Source: Mesostigma viride
Lineage: Eukaryota > Streptophyta > Mesostigmatophyceae > Mesostigmatales > Mesostigmataceae
NCBI GenBank assembly: GCA_009746045.1
Contig: RPFO01000065.1
Span: 4,036,509-4,100,508, forward strand
Direction of reading: 5' to 3'
DNA length: 64,000 nucleotides
Both the position numbers and the translations under genes were made by a program. Positions 9,906 to 28,102 of the stretch are shown in pieces (the first letter of the stretch is position 1; every line of letters starts with the position of its first letter). The notes under the pieces are model-generated. The model had not been told where the DNA came from, made no database searches, and saw only the letters and a list, made by a program, of their open reading frames with translations.

Positions 9906-11060
9906 AATAAACAAAGCCAACGTGGGGAATATATTTCATTGAGAATGATAAATTACGGAGGTGAGATTCGAATGTATATTCATTGAGAAGGATAAATTTC
10001 GGAGGTGAGATAAATTACGGGGGTCGAATATATACGCCCATCTCACCTCCGTAATCTATCATTCTGAATGAATATAAATACTAAAAAGTATCATCACTTA
10101 CATTAGAGTGAAGACGCCCGGCATAAACAAAGCCAGCGCTACAATATAATATTATATATTATAATATTGTATATTATAATATAATATTATATAAACTACT
10201 ATATTATATTATTAAGTATTATGATATTTACAAATTATATATATGCCTTGAGCAATGGCATCACCACCTCCGTTCAGTTTGGGGCCGGCGCTTTGTAAAT
10301 CAGCAGATACGGCCAATCTTTTTCAACTTGCAACTGGGACCAGAGGAAAGCAATACTACCACTACTACAATAAGAATGTGATGAAAATTAGACATGCGTA
10401 CAGAACATGTTGACATGGCGCTGTCACAAAAGGGCAACGCGCCTGTGTGCGCTGTATGTACAACGCAGATTGGTTGCGATCCGAAAACTATCTGGGACCC
10501 CGGATCCATCCCCAATATAACACAAGATGGCAATCAGCCGTCGCTTGAGTGCCTGTTAATTTTTCTGCATCCATGATAAGGCAAGCCATGCCACCTGAAG
10601 GTAGCCTAGACGAAAAGATACCCGGGAGCTGGCCAAGTGGATGCCCATTATGCCAGGGCATGCATAACTCATTCTGGACGGCGCTTTACAAAGCCATGGT
10701 GCTTATGCAAAACTAGGTGGCTCGACCCACAACCTATGGCCGCGTGATTGGCTGTTCGGCCTTGTGGCCAGCATCTGCCAGCAGGACAGCCAGATTGAAG
10801 TGCACTATTGGCACTGCTAAACAGGTACTTGCCACGAGAGCGGTGGCTGCCACCAGCGGCGCATGCGCCAGAAGTCAAAATACGCACGTTCTCCGAACAC
10901 GGCTCCCTGGCAGTGTCAAAAACTATTCGACAACCACACAGCAATTCAATGCACGAGGGGGCCTGGCATCAGCTCAGAGGGTCCCCTAGGCACTGCACCA
11001 ATTACTACTGTCAAAAAAGACCCTGCCGTCTCCACGTTAGGCACCCTTCCAGCGCGTTCA
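9906..11060. other. Intergenic stretch with foldback and AT-rich repeats
   Basis: No gene is supported. Inverted copies of a block containing 'attacggaggtgaga' at about 9935-9967 and 10040-10075 form a foldback. AT-rich sequence (tataatattat) occupies 10140-10250. The 3' part (10690-11060) would be the 3' UTR of the minus-strand AMT-cyclase gene; a TTTGTAAAG (minus strand) near 10687 contains the algal-type poly(A) signal TGTAA, but this is weak evidence. Confidence 0.45.
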
Positions 11061-17187
<6,127 letters not shown>

Positions 17188-18604
17188 AATAGCACGCAGC
17201 TGAAGATCGGCGCCACTAGTACCAGATCAAAATGTGCCGCATCCGACTAGACGGACATAGCTCCATCCACTTCTGCGATCCAGGGGGGGCCATTCCACGA
17301 TTAGCTACCAAGGAACCACGCTTGCACAAAATACATCGGCAGCCGCCGCGTACTACAAGGCTACGACGTTTGTTCATGGTGACAGGGAGTGATCGATTAT
17401 CATCAGCCGCCGCGTACTACAGGGCTACGACGTTTGTTCATGGTGACAGGGAGTGATCGATTATCATCGTATCTTGCGATGCAAATTCATTTATAAGCCC
17501 GCAAATGCTAATCCCATCTTCATTAGCAAATATTCCTACCTACCCATTTAATGTATGGCATTACACAACAATGTGGCAGCTTCCCCTTACCCCGGCACTG
17601 ACAATCCACGCTTCCCAGCGCGCGCTGAAAATTATTCGACTTTTCCTGGCATCGTTTTCCTGGCCTGTGGCAACATTTGTTTTGGCAACCCGAGGCCTAC
17701 GCCAAGCGTCTTCGTCTTCGTGGATCTCTAACTGAAAAAAACCGTGACGAAAACCTCTTCCCACTGAGAATCGGTACGGCGCACTCTATATTCCAGAAAA
17801 CGAAATACGGTTGGGGTTGCGTTGAGTTGAATATATTCACGTGCCGGTGGTCCGACAGGGATATTTTAACAGTAACGGTTGGGGACTTGGGGTTGAGTTT
17901 AGTCAACTCAACGCAGCAGAGATTTGGAAGAGATTTCGAGGGCCAGGACACTGAACAGCATGACGGTCGGAGAAGAGTGACAACTGGACCGTGCAGCTGA
18001 ACAGAATCGAACCAGATCACACATGGTACGACTGCCTGTAACTGGTGAGCTGGGAATCAAGTTCTGGCACAAAGTCAACTCGGCTAGCCGCACATAAACC
18101 GGAAAGGTTTTGCAAGGGAGCCGTCTTCGGGTTCGCCTTCAGGAATCGTCCTCGGGAATCTGTACGGCGAAGGGGTGGGGGGACTGGGGGAGTCGGCCAT
18201 AATTATGGAAGCGACTTGCCGACTTCACAGTTCACACTTCACAGCACCGAGCCGGGCCCGGGTTGACCTGTCCGGCTATTGCGCGCCAGTCGAAAGCGTG
18301 GTTAGTTTCGTGGACTGCGGGGGTTAGGGGCTTTCTGACTTCTTCGGGCTTGAAAGGGCAGCAATTGATCTGAACGGACTGGTAAACACCTTTGCGGCGT
18401 GCCAAATCAGAAAAATACCTAATGGGAGTTATGGGACGAACAATGTCAGCGTACATACTGCCGCGCGCACATAATTTGTCGTGCGCGCAACGCACCAGGT
18501 TCAGTGTCCCCGTGTCCCAGCCCAGTTGTAGTCTCACACGTTCGTCCGTCCAAAACACACGGCAACTCGGCAAGAAGGATAGGATTTTAGAGGGGAACTG
18601 ATGA
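17188..18604. other. Upstream region of the AMT-cyclase gene
   Basis: No gene is supported. It holds a 64-bp direct duplication (17341-17404 and 17405-17468, one or two differences), which lies 150-280 bp upstream of the AMT start codon and may belong to the promoter. Near 17820-17920 there is a GTTGAGTTGA...CCGACAGGG block that resembles the sequence beside the (GAGTT)n tract at 24.95 kb. Confidence 0.5.
17341..17468. repeat. 64-bp tandem duplication upstream of AMT
   Basis: Two adjacent copies begin agccgccgcgtactaca and end gtgatcgattatcatc. They differ at one position (aagg versus aggg). The position suggests duplicated promoter sequence, but no known motif is recognised. Confidence 0.85.
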
Positions 18605-19215
18605 AGGAGCGGTGACATGCCCAGCCAAAATTTCACGGGTACTAGGGTCTGGCCCCAAGGCTGCCGGTGGCTGCATTGGTCCGGCCCCTATATAAATATA
18701 GGGGCTGCGGCTGAAATAGCCTGCCGGCGGGTGGTCATGGCCCCCATATGGCGAGCCTACTGCCAAAGGGGATTTGCCACGTGGCAAGTGCTCGTCTATA
18801 CCAGTTGTATCCACCAGTAACAATCCATGGTCAGTTTCAAACCGAACATTCATTGGTGAATTTCTCAAGTATTGTCAGCGGGCCTTGGAAAGGGGTCAAA
18901 TTCAGCAAGCGCTGCGGAACTTAGATACTAAACTTTCGTTTTTTGTTCGTAACGTACAGCCAATCATTTTGCTCCCGGATCAAAGTGTGATCTGGTCACT
19001 GAACACGAATTCAGCGCGTTGGGGGGGGGCATATGGGGGCCGGCTGTCGGCGCACCGGTGGCGGCGCCCCAGGGGGGCGCTAGCATACTGGGGGCCAGCA
19101 AGTTTCATTCCGGCGGTTGGCATTGGACCCTGAGTTCAATATGGGGGCCGGACATTTTGACCTGGCGGTGGCGGTATTGGGCCCCCAAATAGCATGGCTG
19201 TATGTCACCGCTCCT
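18605..19215. mobile_element. hAT-like MITE, copy 1 (611 bp)
   Basis: The ends are the inverted repeat AGGAGCGGTGACAT. The element is flanked by a perfect 8-bp direct repeat ACTGATGA at 18597-18604 and 19216-19223, the target duplication size of hAT elements. It has no coding capacity. A TATA-like palindrome (cctatataaatatagg) lies inside. It shares most of its length with copy 2 at 19417-20020. Confidence 0.75.
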
Positions 19216-19416
19216 ACTGATGAACAAGATCAACAACAACAACACAACAAAAGTGAACAAGGTGAAGTTGTGGTGGTGGTGGTGGTCACAGGGTTTCCGG
19301 GTAAATGGGTATTTTTATTAACCAATAGGAATATCATTAGGTGAAGAGGTACCACGTATCGACCAGCTGGTTACCCTCTGAGGTGGTCACTCGGGTTTTT
19401 TTCGGTCGATTACAGT

Positions 19417-20020
19417 AGGAGGGGTGACATGTCCAGCCAAAATTTCACGGGTACTAGGGTCTGGCCCCAAGGCTGCGGGTGGCTGCATTGGTCCGGCCCC
19501 TAAATAAATATAGGGGCTGCGGCTGAAATAGCCTGCCGGCGAGTGGTCATGGCCCCCATATGGCGAGCCTACTGCCAAAGGGGATTTGCCACGTGGCAAG
19601 TGCTCGTCTGCTGCGTTGTCTTCACACGCTTCCGCGTTGGCTACAATTCGCTTCCGCGGACACCTTTCAGCGGGGAAAGTCCCCCCGGGCTTCCGGGGCA
19701 AATTCAGCAAGCGCTGCGGAACTTCGATACTAAAATTTCGTTTTTTGTTCGTACCGTACAGCCAATCATTTTGCGCCCGGATCAAATTGTGATCTGGTCA
19801 CTGAACACGAAAATTTCAGCGCGTTGGGGGGGGGCATATGGGGGCCGGCTGTCGGCGCACCGGTGGCGGCGCGCCAGGGGGGCGCTAGCATACTGGGGGC
19901 CAGCAAGTTTCATTCCGGCGGTTGGCATTGGACCCTGAGTTCAATATGGGGGCCGGACATTTCGACCTGGCGGTGGCGGTATTGGGCCCCCAAATAGCAT
20001 GGCTGTATGTCACCCCTCCT
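19417..20020. mobile_element. hAT-like MITE, copy 2 (604 bp)
   Basis: Inverted ends AGGAGGGGTGACAT match copy 1. The interior is the same except for a replaced block in the first half (about 19610-19700) where copy 1 has unrelated sequence. No exact 8-bp target duplication is present, though GGTCGATT and GGTCGAAT occur within 5 bp of the two ends. Confidence 0.7.
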
Positions 20021-21364
20021 GGTCGAATTTCCGTTTTGGCCGGAAAAAACTCGACGAAACTTTTTCACACTGGGTTTTTCCGGTCCGAAACGGAAAAAAC
20101 GGGTCATTTCCGGCCGTAAACTATCCACCGTACAGCGTCCGCATTAGTAGTTTGTTATTAGGGGTCAACTTTTGCCGAGTTTGCATCATGAATTACCCTG
20201 GATTGTTTGTTGGGAGCCAGTTAGAGTCCCGGGTTCTTTATTATTTAATCAAAACCTTTTGTTTGTTTGTTTGTCCTGCACTGAGCCGTTCAAGGCACAT
20301 GGGTACTTATTTAATTAATAAATTTCTTTTGTTTGTTTGGTAGATATCGTACACGCCGTCCCCAATTCGGCCGGCAATCCGGCCCGGCGGCCCCCCGGCC
20401 CCCTTCGGCGGCCATAGGCTAGAGTCAGTGGAGGTCAGTGATACCCAGAGCCCACAGGAGTTAATTAATTAAATTTAATTTTTGTTTGTTTGTTTGTTTA
20501 GTCCAGTCCTCAGCCCCCGGAGTTAATTAATTAATTTTCTTTTGTTTGTTTCCTGGTTTTCAGCCAGAACATTTTACAGAAGCTAATTATTTATATAGCT
20601 GGTTGTCTCTTTGATAAAACTACTAACTGAATGCGGGCGATGTAACAAGAACGGGGGCTTCGCCCCCGGGCCCCCGGTAGTAACCAATATTGTGCCTCTC
20701 CGGCGTTTGTGGCCGGTCTCCGGCTGGACACGTCACCTACTCTACTACTGCAACCGTCTATGGAACGTGTGCACATTTAGGGCTCACTCGGACTGAACGT
20801 ACGGAATGCGATGGAACGGAACGCGAGCAAATATTCCAGTCCGGGCGACCAACTTTAGTGAAAATGTGTGAAAATGGTACGCTAGTTCCCGTCCAATTGA
20901 GAGATTCCGGAGACTTTTGCCCTTCCCATGGCGCTACGTACGGAGATGTGCGACTGAGGCCGTAAGCATTTGTAACCGTTGGGCCGGGGTAACACAGCGA
21001 ACATGTCGTGCACAGTGAATAAACTTTGTTCACTGTGCAATGTTCAGACGGAGGAGACAACTTCCACTCCGGGCGACCAACTGAAGTGTAAATTGTCTTA
21101 CGGTATAACCGATCACCCTAACACTCGTCCACCCACCCACCCACCCTCTCCAACAGTGTGCTCCCAGCTACTCTGCCAGCCATCAATTTACCAAGGCCGG
21201 CATCCACCTTTCAGCCATGCAGCCACCTGCCATTGCGGAACCCACTGACCCACGTCTAGGCATCCCGCCCAGCCCGTTGGGGAGTCACGGAGCATTAACC
21301 CCGATGGTCGGATGGATGGATGGGTGCAAACAGTCCTACTACCGGTCTAATCTATCTACAACCG
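20021..21364. other. Intergenic repeats; small hairpin
   Basis: No gene is supported. (TTTG)n patches linked by TTAATTAA occur at 20255-20560. A block containing ccgggcgaccaac is present twice (about 20836 and 21070). A hairpin with an 11-bp perfect stem (TGCACAGTGAA, loop 9 bases) lies at 21009-21039. Confidence 0.5.
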
Positions 21365-22170
21365 CATCGGTGGACACCCGCATCGGCCTGGCCTGGGCTC
21401 GGCTCCGTTCGCTCAACACCGCCTACTGGCGCTCCAACTACTCAAGGGCCTGGGCGAGCACCGCAAGCGCATGCTCTTCAAGGTCCTCGTCCTCACGGTG
21501 CTCACATATGGCCGGCGCCGAGGCGTGGACACTCACACCCACACTGGCAACTAAGCTAGACGGCACAGTTTACGGGATGCTCCGACAGGTCCTGAACGTA
21601 GGGTTTTCCAAGCGCCGGTCATTAGAGTCTTTGTATCAGGGCATGCCTCGTATTTCGGACGAGATTAGACAACGTAGGATATAGCATTTGTAGGACACCT
21701 TGCTCGCACCAGCCAGGTCGACACCCTTGGTCTGGCAGGCCCCCAGTGGCTTGGCCAGCCAGGGCGGCATATTCTGACCTGGCCTGGCCCGAAGGGCATT
21801 CCCAAAAGGGTAGGGAAACATGTCACGAACTACGTCCAGATGTTGCTGGATGACCTACTACTGGTCCCAGGCCAGTTTGAATACCGCATCCCCTCTCTCT
21901 CCCTTCTTTGGACTGCCATGCAGAACAAGACGCGGTGGCACTGAGAAGATTGTTAAGGCTCACACGCCCGACCCTGTGGGCAAGCCACCTCATCCCCCCA
22001 AGAGGAGGAGGCGTTTTGATGAGTAGGGTGGTTAGGATTTTTCTAGACTAGATAGATTAGCGTCAGGATCAGTAGTCCGATTACGCGGCTCTCTCCACTC
22101 CACCACCCATCAAGGAATATGTGCTACATGATCTCCCAATGACGGAGGCATGTTATAATTTAATTTTTTA
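21365..22170 (+). mobile_element. LINE A fragment (ORF2 C-terminus and 3' end)
   Basis: The plus strand encodes broken pieces matching the C-terminal part of LINE A ORF2: TRIGLAWARLRSLNT, MLRQVLNVGFSKRRSLESLY and GMPRISDEIRQRRI. The 3' sequence 'ggaatatgtgctacatgatc' follows, then an A-rich/TTTAA tail. Frameshifts and a stop after QRRI show decay. Confidence 0.8.
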
Positions 22171-22469
22171 AAAAAAAATCTACAACAGCTGTCTACAAAC
22201 ATCTATCAACATCAACTCTACCCTAGGGGACCTGTCCGGCGTGCTTCCCGTATGTTTGCACACGCGGGCGCTTCAGTCCCCACGGGGGGGGGCTCTTTGT
22301 CCTCTATGACCTGGGCCCACTTGGCCTTGTCCATATGCTCTCCTGGGAGAGCTATGTCATGCGGGCGGCCAGGGTGACCCTGTCGTGCTCCTGCCCATCC
22401 AACACCCTGGGTGCGTCCAGGAAGGTCGTCTGCGTGGTTGTTGCTGGCGAGGAGGCATCACTGGCGTCC

Positions 22470-22916
22470 GTCACCGGACACCCGCACAGGGGCACCTCCG
22501 CGTCCAGCGTGCGTACGTTAATTGGTGCAGTGCGCGGTCGCGCCGGTTTGCAGATTGTGCGGTCCCCTCGCTAGCACTGCGCGGGGTTGCTAGAACTGTC
22601 ACCTCCACCGCTAGCATTATAATCTTTTTCCAAATCACGGAGAGGCCGAGGCCCCCCATGTCCTCTACTAGCTGTTCTTTGAAGGTGCGGGCCTCAAGTG
22701 CGGTGTCTAGCATCACGGGGCCCGGCCCACTGGCGTCAGGAGGTGCCGGCCAGGCTGAGCTGGGCGCAGTCCCGCGGGGGGGCCACGTGAGGTGTCTACC
22801 TGGTTGGTGCGAGCTAGGTGCCCTACTAGCTGCAGGCGCCGCTGCTTAATGGTGCTGGTGAAGTTATATGGCATGCCTAGGTACAGGTCCACATTGCGGA
22901 CATGCCGGAGCAGCAT
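22470..22916 (-). pseudogene. Degenerate LINE ORF2 C-terminal fragment, related family
   Basis: Minus-strand pieces read VDLYLGMPYNFTSTIKQRR then LQLVGHLARTNQVDT, and in another frame ALEARTFKEQLVEDMGGLGL. The first pair parallels SLYHGMPRISDEIRQRRIAFVGHLARTSQVDT in LINE A but is clearly divergent, so this is a relative. It is broken by frameshifts. Confidence 0.6.
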
Positions 22917-22974
22917 ATCCTACTCTGAAAATGGATCGCAGCACATGATGATATTCCCGCCTTGCTGCCGGATG

Positions 22975-24420
22975 GATGGATCAGGTGGGCGAAGCCGCGA
23001 AACCGAACTAATCTAACTCCGCTAAGCTAATCTAATCTAGAAAACCCTAACTATTCTACTCAACAAAGCGCGGGCCGCCCCTTCCTAGCTCTTGGGGGGG
23101 GAGGGGGGGTACTTGCAAGCCGTGCCGGCCCACACTCAGGGCCGGGCTGGCTGGCGTGAGCCTGGACCGCGGGCGATCGTCTTCCACCTCTTGCATGTTG
23201 TTCTGCACAGCAGTCCAAGCAAGAGAGAGGGAGTGAATGCCATGTTCAAACGTGGGGCTGGGACCACTACGTCGGCCAGCAACTGCTGTGGGTAGGTCAT
23301 GGCGTGTTGACTTAGCTTTTTAGCCAATGTCCTTGGGGCCCAGCCAGCTCAGGACATTGATGCCGCCCTGGCTGGCCAAGCCGCTGGGGGCCGGCCAGAC
23401 CGAGGTAGGTGTCTATCAAGGAGACAACCAGCGCATGAGGCCAGAAATTGGGAGAATCCGGACCATGGTAGCTCGAGCCTCTATACCTGACTGGTGCCAG
23501 CAAGATGTCCTACGAATGCTATCCTACGCTGTCTAATCTCGTCCGAAATGCGAGGCATACCCTGGTACAAAGATTCTAAAGACCTATGTGTGGAAAACCC
23601 TACGTTCAGGGCCTGTCGGAGCATCCTGGTTACCATGCCGTTCAGCCGTGTGGCCAGCGTGTCCGTGAGGGTCGCCAGTCCATGCCTCTAGCCATAGGTG
23701 AGCACCGTGAGGACCAGAATCTTGAGAAACCGCTGCTGAGCATGCGCTTGCGGTGCTCGCCCAGCCGGTCCTTCGAGGGCCAGTAGGTTTTGAGCGAACA
23801 ATGCCTAGCCCAGGCCAGGCCGATGCGGATGTCCACATCGTCGGCGGTGTCAGGGAGCACGCTCCCCGGCAGAACTTTGAAGCGATCATGGAACTCGACC
23901 TCCTTCCCGTCTAGCAGCCGCGGCGGCGGCAGGCGGCTGGTAGCCCGGCCCAAGCACCATCGCCTCAGTTTTGACGCTAATCTCCGACCCCACAGCCCGC
24001 GCCTCCAAGCCCAGACAGTCCAGCCAGGTCTGAATGTGCTCGGGGCGCTCGATTGAGGGTGGTATCATCCGCATAAATCAGGTCGGACAGGCGGTAGCCA
24101 GGGCCTGCACCGCCGCCATATTCAGTCGCGCTCGTTAATGATGTCCAAGCCGGGCTCGGACCCCTCATTAAGAGCAGTAAAACGTGCACGTGCCTGGCGC
24201 ATGACGTGATCCACGACAATAATGAACAGGTATGGGGACAGGACACAACCTTGCCACACCCCGTGATGAAGAGGAATATGGTGGGGTGGTGCCCTCCGCA
24301 GTCCGCACTACTGCCTCAGTGAGCCCTCATACAGCCGGCGAATGGCAGTGCTCAATAAACGCTGGGGGCACGCGGTCCATGCAGAGCTGAGATGGCCAAT
24401 TAAAAGAGCCTCCCTAATTA
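22975..24420 (-). mobile_element. LINE A fragment (RT C-terminal half and 3' UTR)
   Basis: The minus strand has LIYADDTTLNRAPR (the reverse transcriptase YADD box), a segment matching LDCLGLEARAVGSEISVKTEA, and the C-terminal ORF2 region, ending with 3' UTR sequence like that at 40.2 kb. Many frameshifts are present. A 74-bp insertion at about 23411-23484 has GT-AG ends on the LINE sense strand (see findings). The 5' edge is near 24400. Confidence 0.8.
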
Positions 24421-24688
24421 TTAGTTCACCAAGGTATGCCACAAATAGCCAAAAGCCTAGTTGCCCGCTTTCACTTTTATAACCCCGAACTTTCCGTGCA
24501 ACGAGCCAACAGCCAACAACAAGACGGGGCCTTCCCGCATTGGATCCCCGCCGGGCCGGGAGAGCCGGCGTGCGATACAACTACTGTAGTGATTTATAAC
24601 AACAATGGAGAGCCGGAAAGCTTGGGAGAGTTAGAGCTTGGCAGGAGACGCGACTAAGCATTCACTGTGTGTGTACAGTCATTCACGC

Positions 24689-24939
24689 TGAGTTGAGTTG
24701 AGTTGAGTTGAGTTGAGTTGAGTTGAGTTGAGTTGAGTTGAGTTGAGTTGAGTTGAGTTGAGTTGAGTTGAGTTGAGTTGAGTTGAGTTGAGTTGAGTTG
24801 AGTTGAGTTGAGTTGAGTTGAGTTGAGTTGAGTTGAGTTGAGTTGAGTTGAGTTGAGTTGAGTTGAGTTGAGTTGAGTTGAGTTGAGTTGAGTTGAGTTG
24901 AGTTGAGTTGAGTTGAGTTGGGTTGAGTTGAGTTGAGTT
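24689..24939 (+). repeat. (GAGTT)n pentanucleotide microsatellite
   Basis: About 50 almost perfect gagtt units. On the minus strand this is (AACTC)n directly after an AATAAA-containing sequence (gggaataaactcaac), so it is likely to be the 3' tail of a minus-strand retroposon lying at 24940-25430. Confidence 0.9.
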
Positions 24940-25500
24940 TATTCCCACGCCGGTACGTGTACCGACAGGGTTGTTAATTCTGGGGCCGTGGCAAACAAGG
25001 CCATGAGAGCGGTGAGATACTTGACACCTACATAGACTAGTCCGAGCTACGCGGCTCATAACGCCCTCGTTGCCGGGCCTAGCTACTTCAGAGCCAAGTA
25101 TTACTGAGTTGAAACATCAAAGCAGCTGCAGACAGTACACTGAACAGGATTGCTCCCCAGGGGCCGGTAAAGAGCTGGAAAAGTGCTGGTCACTGGGAGC
25201 TCGCCGTGTCAACAGGGACGGTATGCCGACCTATCTACATGCGGGCTGTGCGCCAGAAGGGAAAACCTGCCGGAATAGGGCCCAGCAGGGGAAAACCTTG
25301 CTGCGGGGTTACCCCACCTATAGGGTGGGCCTTGGGGAAGGCTTGGTCCAAGGGGAAGCCTGGAGGGATTACTTCCCCGGTGGCCAGACAGGCCGGCCGG
25401 GGCCTCACGCCAGATATTGTCGCATGATCTAGAACCACCTATCACTGCTATAGTTGACTTCGCCGAAATGGTCGTCCGCACTGAGGATCCGGTCTTCCGT
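24940..25500 (-). other. Possible retroposon body next to the (GAGTT)n tail
   Basis: No protein is supported. The sequence ccgacagggttgttaattc beside the tail resembles a block near 17840-17870, which suggests a dispersed element. I see no clear tRNA-type A or B box. The assignment as a SINE-like body is inference. Confidence 0.3.
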
Positions 25501-27080
25501 GACGCGTTGTTGGGGGGTATGGTGCCGGGGGATGCTGGGGGTGGGGTGCATGGTGGTGGTGGCGGGGTGTGGCGCCCAATGGGGTGGAATGACGGTGGCG
25601 GGGACGGGGGTGAGGAGGGGACAGTGGGCAGGGTGGGGAGGAAGGCTGGGGGGCGGGGTGGGTGGGTGTAGGAGGCGGTGGTAGGGTGGTGGCGGTACGC
25701 ATGATGGGGAGGGGGGCATGGTGTAGCTATGGCAATGGTGGGGGGAGGGAGAGGAGGGGTGGTGATCGGCGGAGGTGGTGGGCTGTGGCAGTGGGAGGGG
25801 TGGTGGCGGTGGAGGTGGGGAGGAGGGAGGGGGGCGGGGGGTGTCAGCATCCTCGTCGCCGGCGGGGGAGGGGGGGGGGGGGCTGGGTGATCGTCCTCGG
25901 CGGCAGCGGCGGGGGTGTGGGGTGTGGGAGGGGGCGAGGGGGACATGGTGTGGCTATGGCCATGGTGGTGGGGGAGGGAGACGGAGGAGGGGCGGTGGGC
26001 AGAGGTGGTGGGCCGCGGCGGTGGGAGGGGTGGTGGCGGTTGCGGTGGGCAGGATCGAGGGAGGGTGGTGGGAGGGTGTCGGCATCCTTGTCGGCAGCGG
26101 GGGGGGGGGGGGGCTGGGGGGATCTTCCTCGAAGGCGGCCGCAGGGTTGGGGGTTGGGGGGCAGCGATGGGGACATGGAGGGGCCATGGTGGCAATGGTG
26201 TGTGTGGGGAGAGGAAGGGTGGTGGGCGGAGGTGGTGGGCTGTGGCGGTGAGAGAGGTGGTGGTGGGTGCGGTGGGGAGGAGGCGGGGGGTGGGAGGGCG
26301 GCAGCATCCTTGTCGGCGGCGGGGGGGCTGGGTGGCCTTCCTTGGCGGCGGCGGCGGGCGGGGTGGCGGGTGGGGGGGAGCTAGAGGGACATGGTGTGGC
26401 GCGGCAAGGGTGGGGGGAGTGGGAGGAGGGGTGGTGGGCGGAAGTGGCGGGCTGCGGCGGTGGGAGGAGTGGTGGTGGGTGCAGTGGGGAGGAGGGAGGG
26501 GGGTGGGAGGGTGTCGGCATCCTCGTCGACGGCAGGGGGTTTGGGGGGGGGCACCATGCCCCCCCCGCTCCCCCAGGGGGGGACATGGTGTGGCTATGGC
26601 AAATGGTGGGGGGGAGCGCGAGGAGGGGTGGTGGGCGGAGGTGGTGGGCTGTGGTGGTGGCAGGGGTGGGGGCAGGGGCGGTGGGGAGGAGGGAGGGGGT
26701 GGGAGGGTGTCGGCATCCCCGTCTTTGGCTGGGGGGGGCTGAGTGATCTTCCTCGGCGGCGACGGCGGGGGTGTGGGGTGGTGGGGGGCTGCGAGGGGCC
26801 CGGGGTGTGGCTATGGCAGATGGTGGTGGGGGGGAGGGAGAAGAGGGGTGGTGGGCTGTGGCGGTGGGAGGGGTGATGGCGGTGGCGGTGGGTAGGATGG
26901 AGGGGGACGGGAGGGTGTCGGTATCCTCGTCGTCGGCAGGGGGTTTTGGGGGGGGCGATCTTCCTCGGCGACGGCAGCTGGGGGGGTGGGGGGTGGGGGG
27001 GCGAGGGGGACATGGTGTGGCTATGGTAATGGGGGGGGGGGAGGGAGAGGATGAGGGGGTGGTGGGCGGAGGTGGTGGGC
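25500..27080 (+). repeat. G-rich minisatellite, ~195-235 bp period, six or more copies
   Basis: A landmark tcggcatcct-like motif recurs at about 25845, 26078, 26304, 26514, 26707 and 26916. Between landmarks are GGTGG/GGGAGG runs with a recurring ggacatggtgtggctatgg block. The plus strand has many runs of three or more G and could form G-quadruplexes. The long Gly/Arg and Pro/His frames are products of the repeat. Confidence 0.8.
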
Positions 27081-27189
27081 TGTATCCTCACGACCATGTA
27101 AAGCGAGAAGACGCCCGTTGGACCTGGCACCAATATAAACGACTACTGAAGACTCACCCTGCCCGACGGGTCGTGTGCTATTCAACATG

Positions 27190-27765
27190 TGACAGCGGCC
27201 ATGGACCACCTCCTTATCAAGCAACACCACCGCAAACTGTGCACCGACACACAAGTGATATCTACTGCTGCCACCGCCTCTGACCACCGCCTTATCACGC
27301 AACGCCACCGCAAACTGTGCACCGACACACAAGTGATATCTACTGCTGCCACCGCCTCTGACCACCGCCTTATCACGCAACGCCACCGCAAATTGTGCAC
27401 CGACACACAAGTGATATCTACTGCTGCCACCGCCTCTGACCACCGCCTTATCACGCAACGCCACCGCAAACTGTGCACCGACACACAAGTGATGTCTACT
27501 GCTGCCACCGCCTCTGACCACTGCCTTATCACGCAACGCCACCGCAAACTGTGCACCGACACACAAGTGATGTCTACTGCTGCCACCGCCTCTGACCACC
27601 GCCTTATCACGCAACGCCACCGCAAACTGTGCACCGACACACAAGTGATATCTACTGCTGCCACCGCCTCTGACCACCGCCTTATCACGCAACGCCACCG
27701 CAAATTGTGCACCGACACACAAGTGATATCTACTGCTGCCACCGCCTCTGACCACCGCCTTGTCG
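27190..27765 (+). repeat. 78-bp tandem repeat, about seven copies
   Basis: The unit encodes 26 residues in any open frame (e.g. SDHRLITQRHRKLCTDTQV... on plus), with a few point differences between copies. Because 78 is a multiple of three, frames on both strands stay open. I do not regard this as a gene. A 93-bp duplication (from about 27916 and 28009) follows. Confidence 0.85.
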
Positions 27766-27915
27766 TCGCCACCTTCCACATCCCAGCTCCTCCCGCGCGC
27801 AAGCGCCGCACACCTCCAACCCACCGGCACCGCCTTGAGCTCACCCGCTTCCACGACGGACCCCACTGTTCGCCTTTACCAATTCCCTACAAATCGCGCT
27901 CCCTCCACCACCCGC

Positions 27916-28102
27916 CCCCGACCCTGTGCTACCCTAGCCGGTGCACGCCACCACTCACAGTGTTCACCACCATCGTGTATGATGAAGCCGCGCTGTCCGG
28001 CCCCCCGCCCCCAACCCTGTGCTACCCTAGCCGGTGCACGCCACCACTCACAGTGTTCACCACCATCGTGTATGATGAAGCCGCGCTGTCCGGCATCTTG
28101 GC
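27916..28102 (+). repeat. 93-bp direct duplication
   Basis: Two adjacent copies contain ccctgtgctaccctagccgg and continue to gatgaagccgcgctgtccgg with almost no differences. Confidence 0.8.

Noticed and set aside
10394-10576. Small Cys-containing ORF upstream of the AMT 3' end
   Set aside because: There is no family match, conserved spacing or splice partner; it is likely a chance ORF.
25640-26880. Long open frames on both strands (Gly/Arg- or Pro/His-rich)
   Set aside because: They arise from the G-rich minisatellite, with no start context, splice logic or domain.
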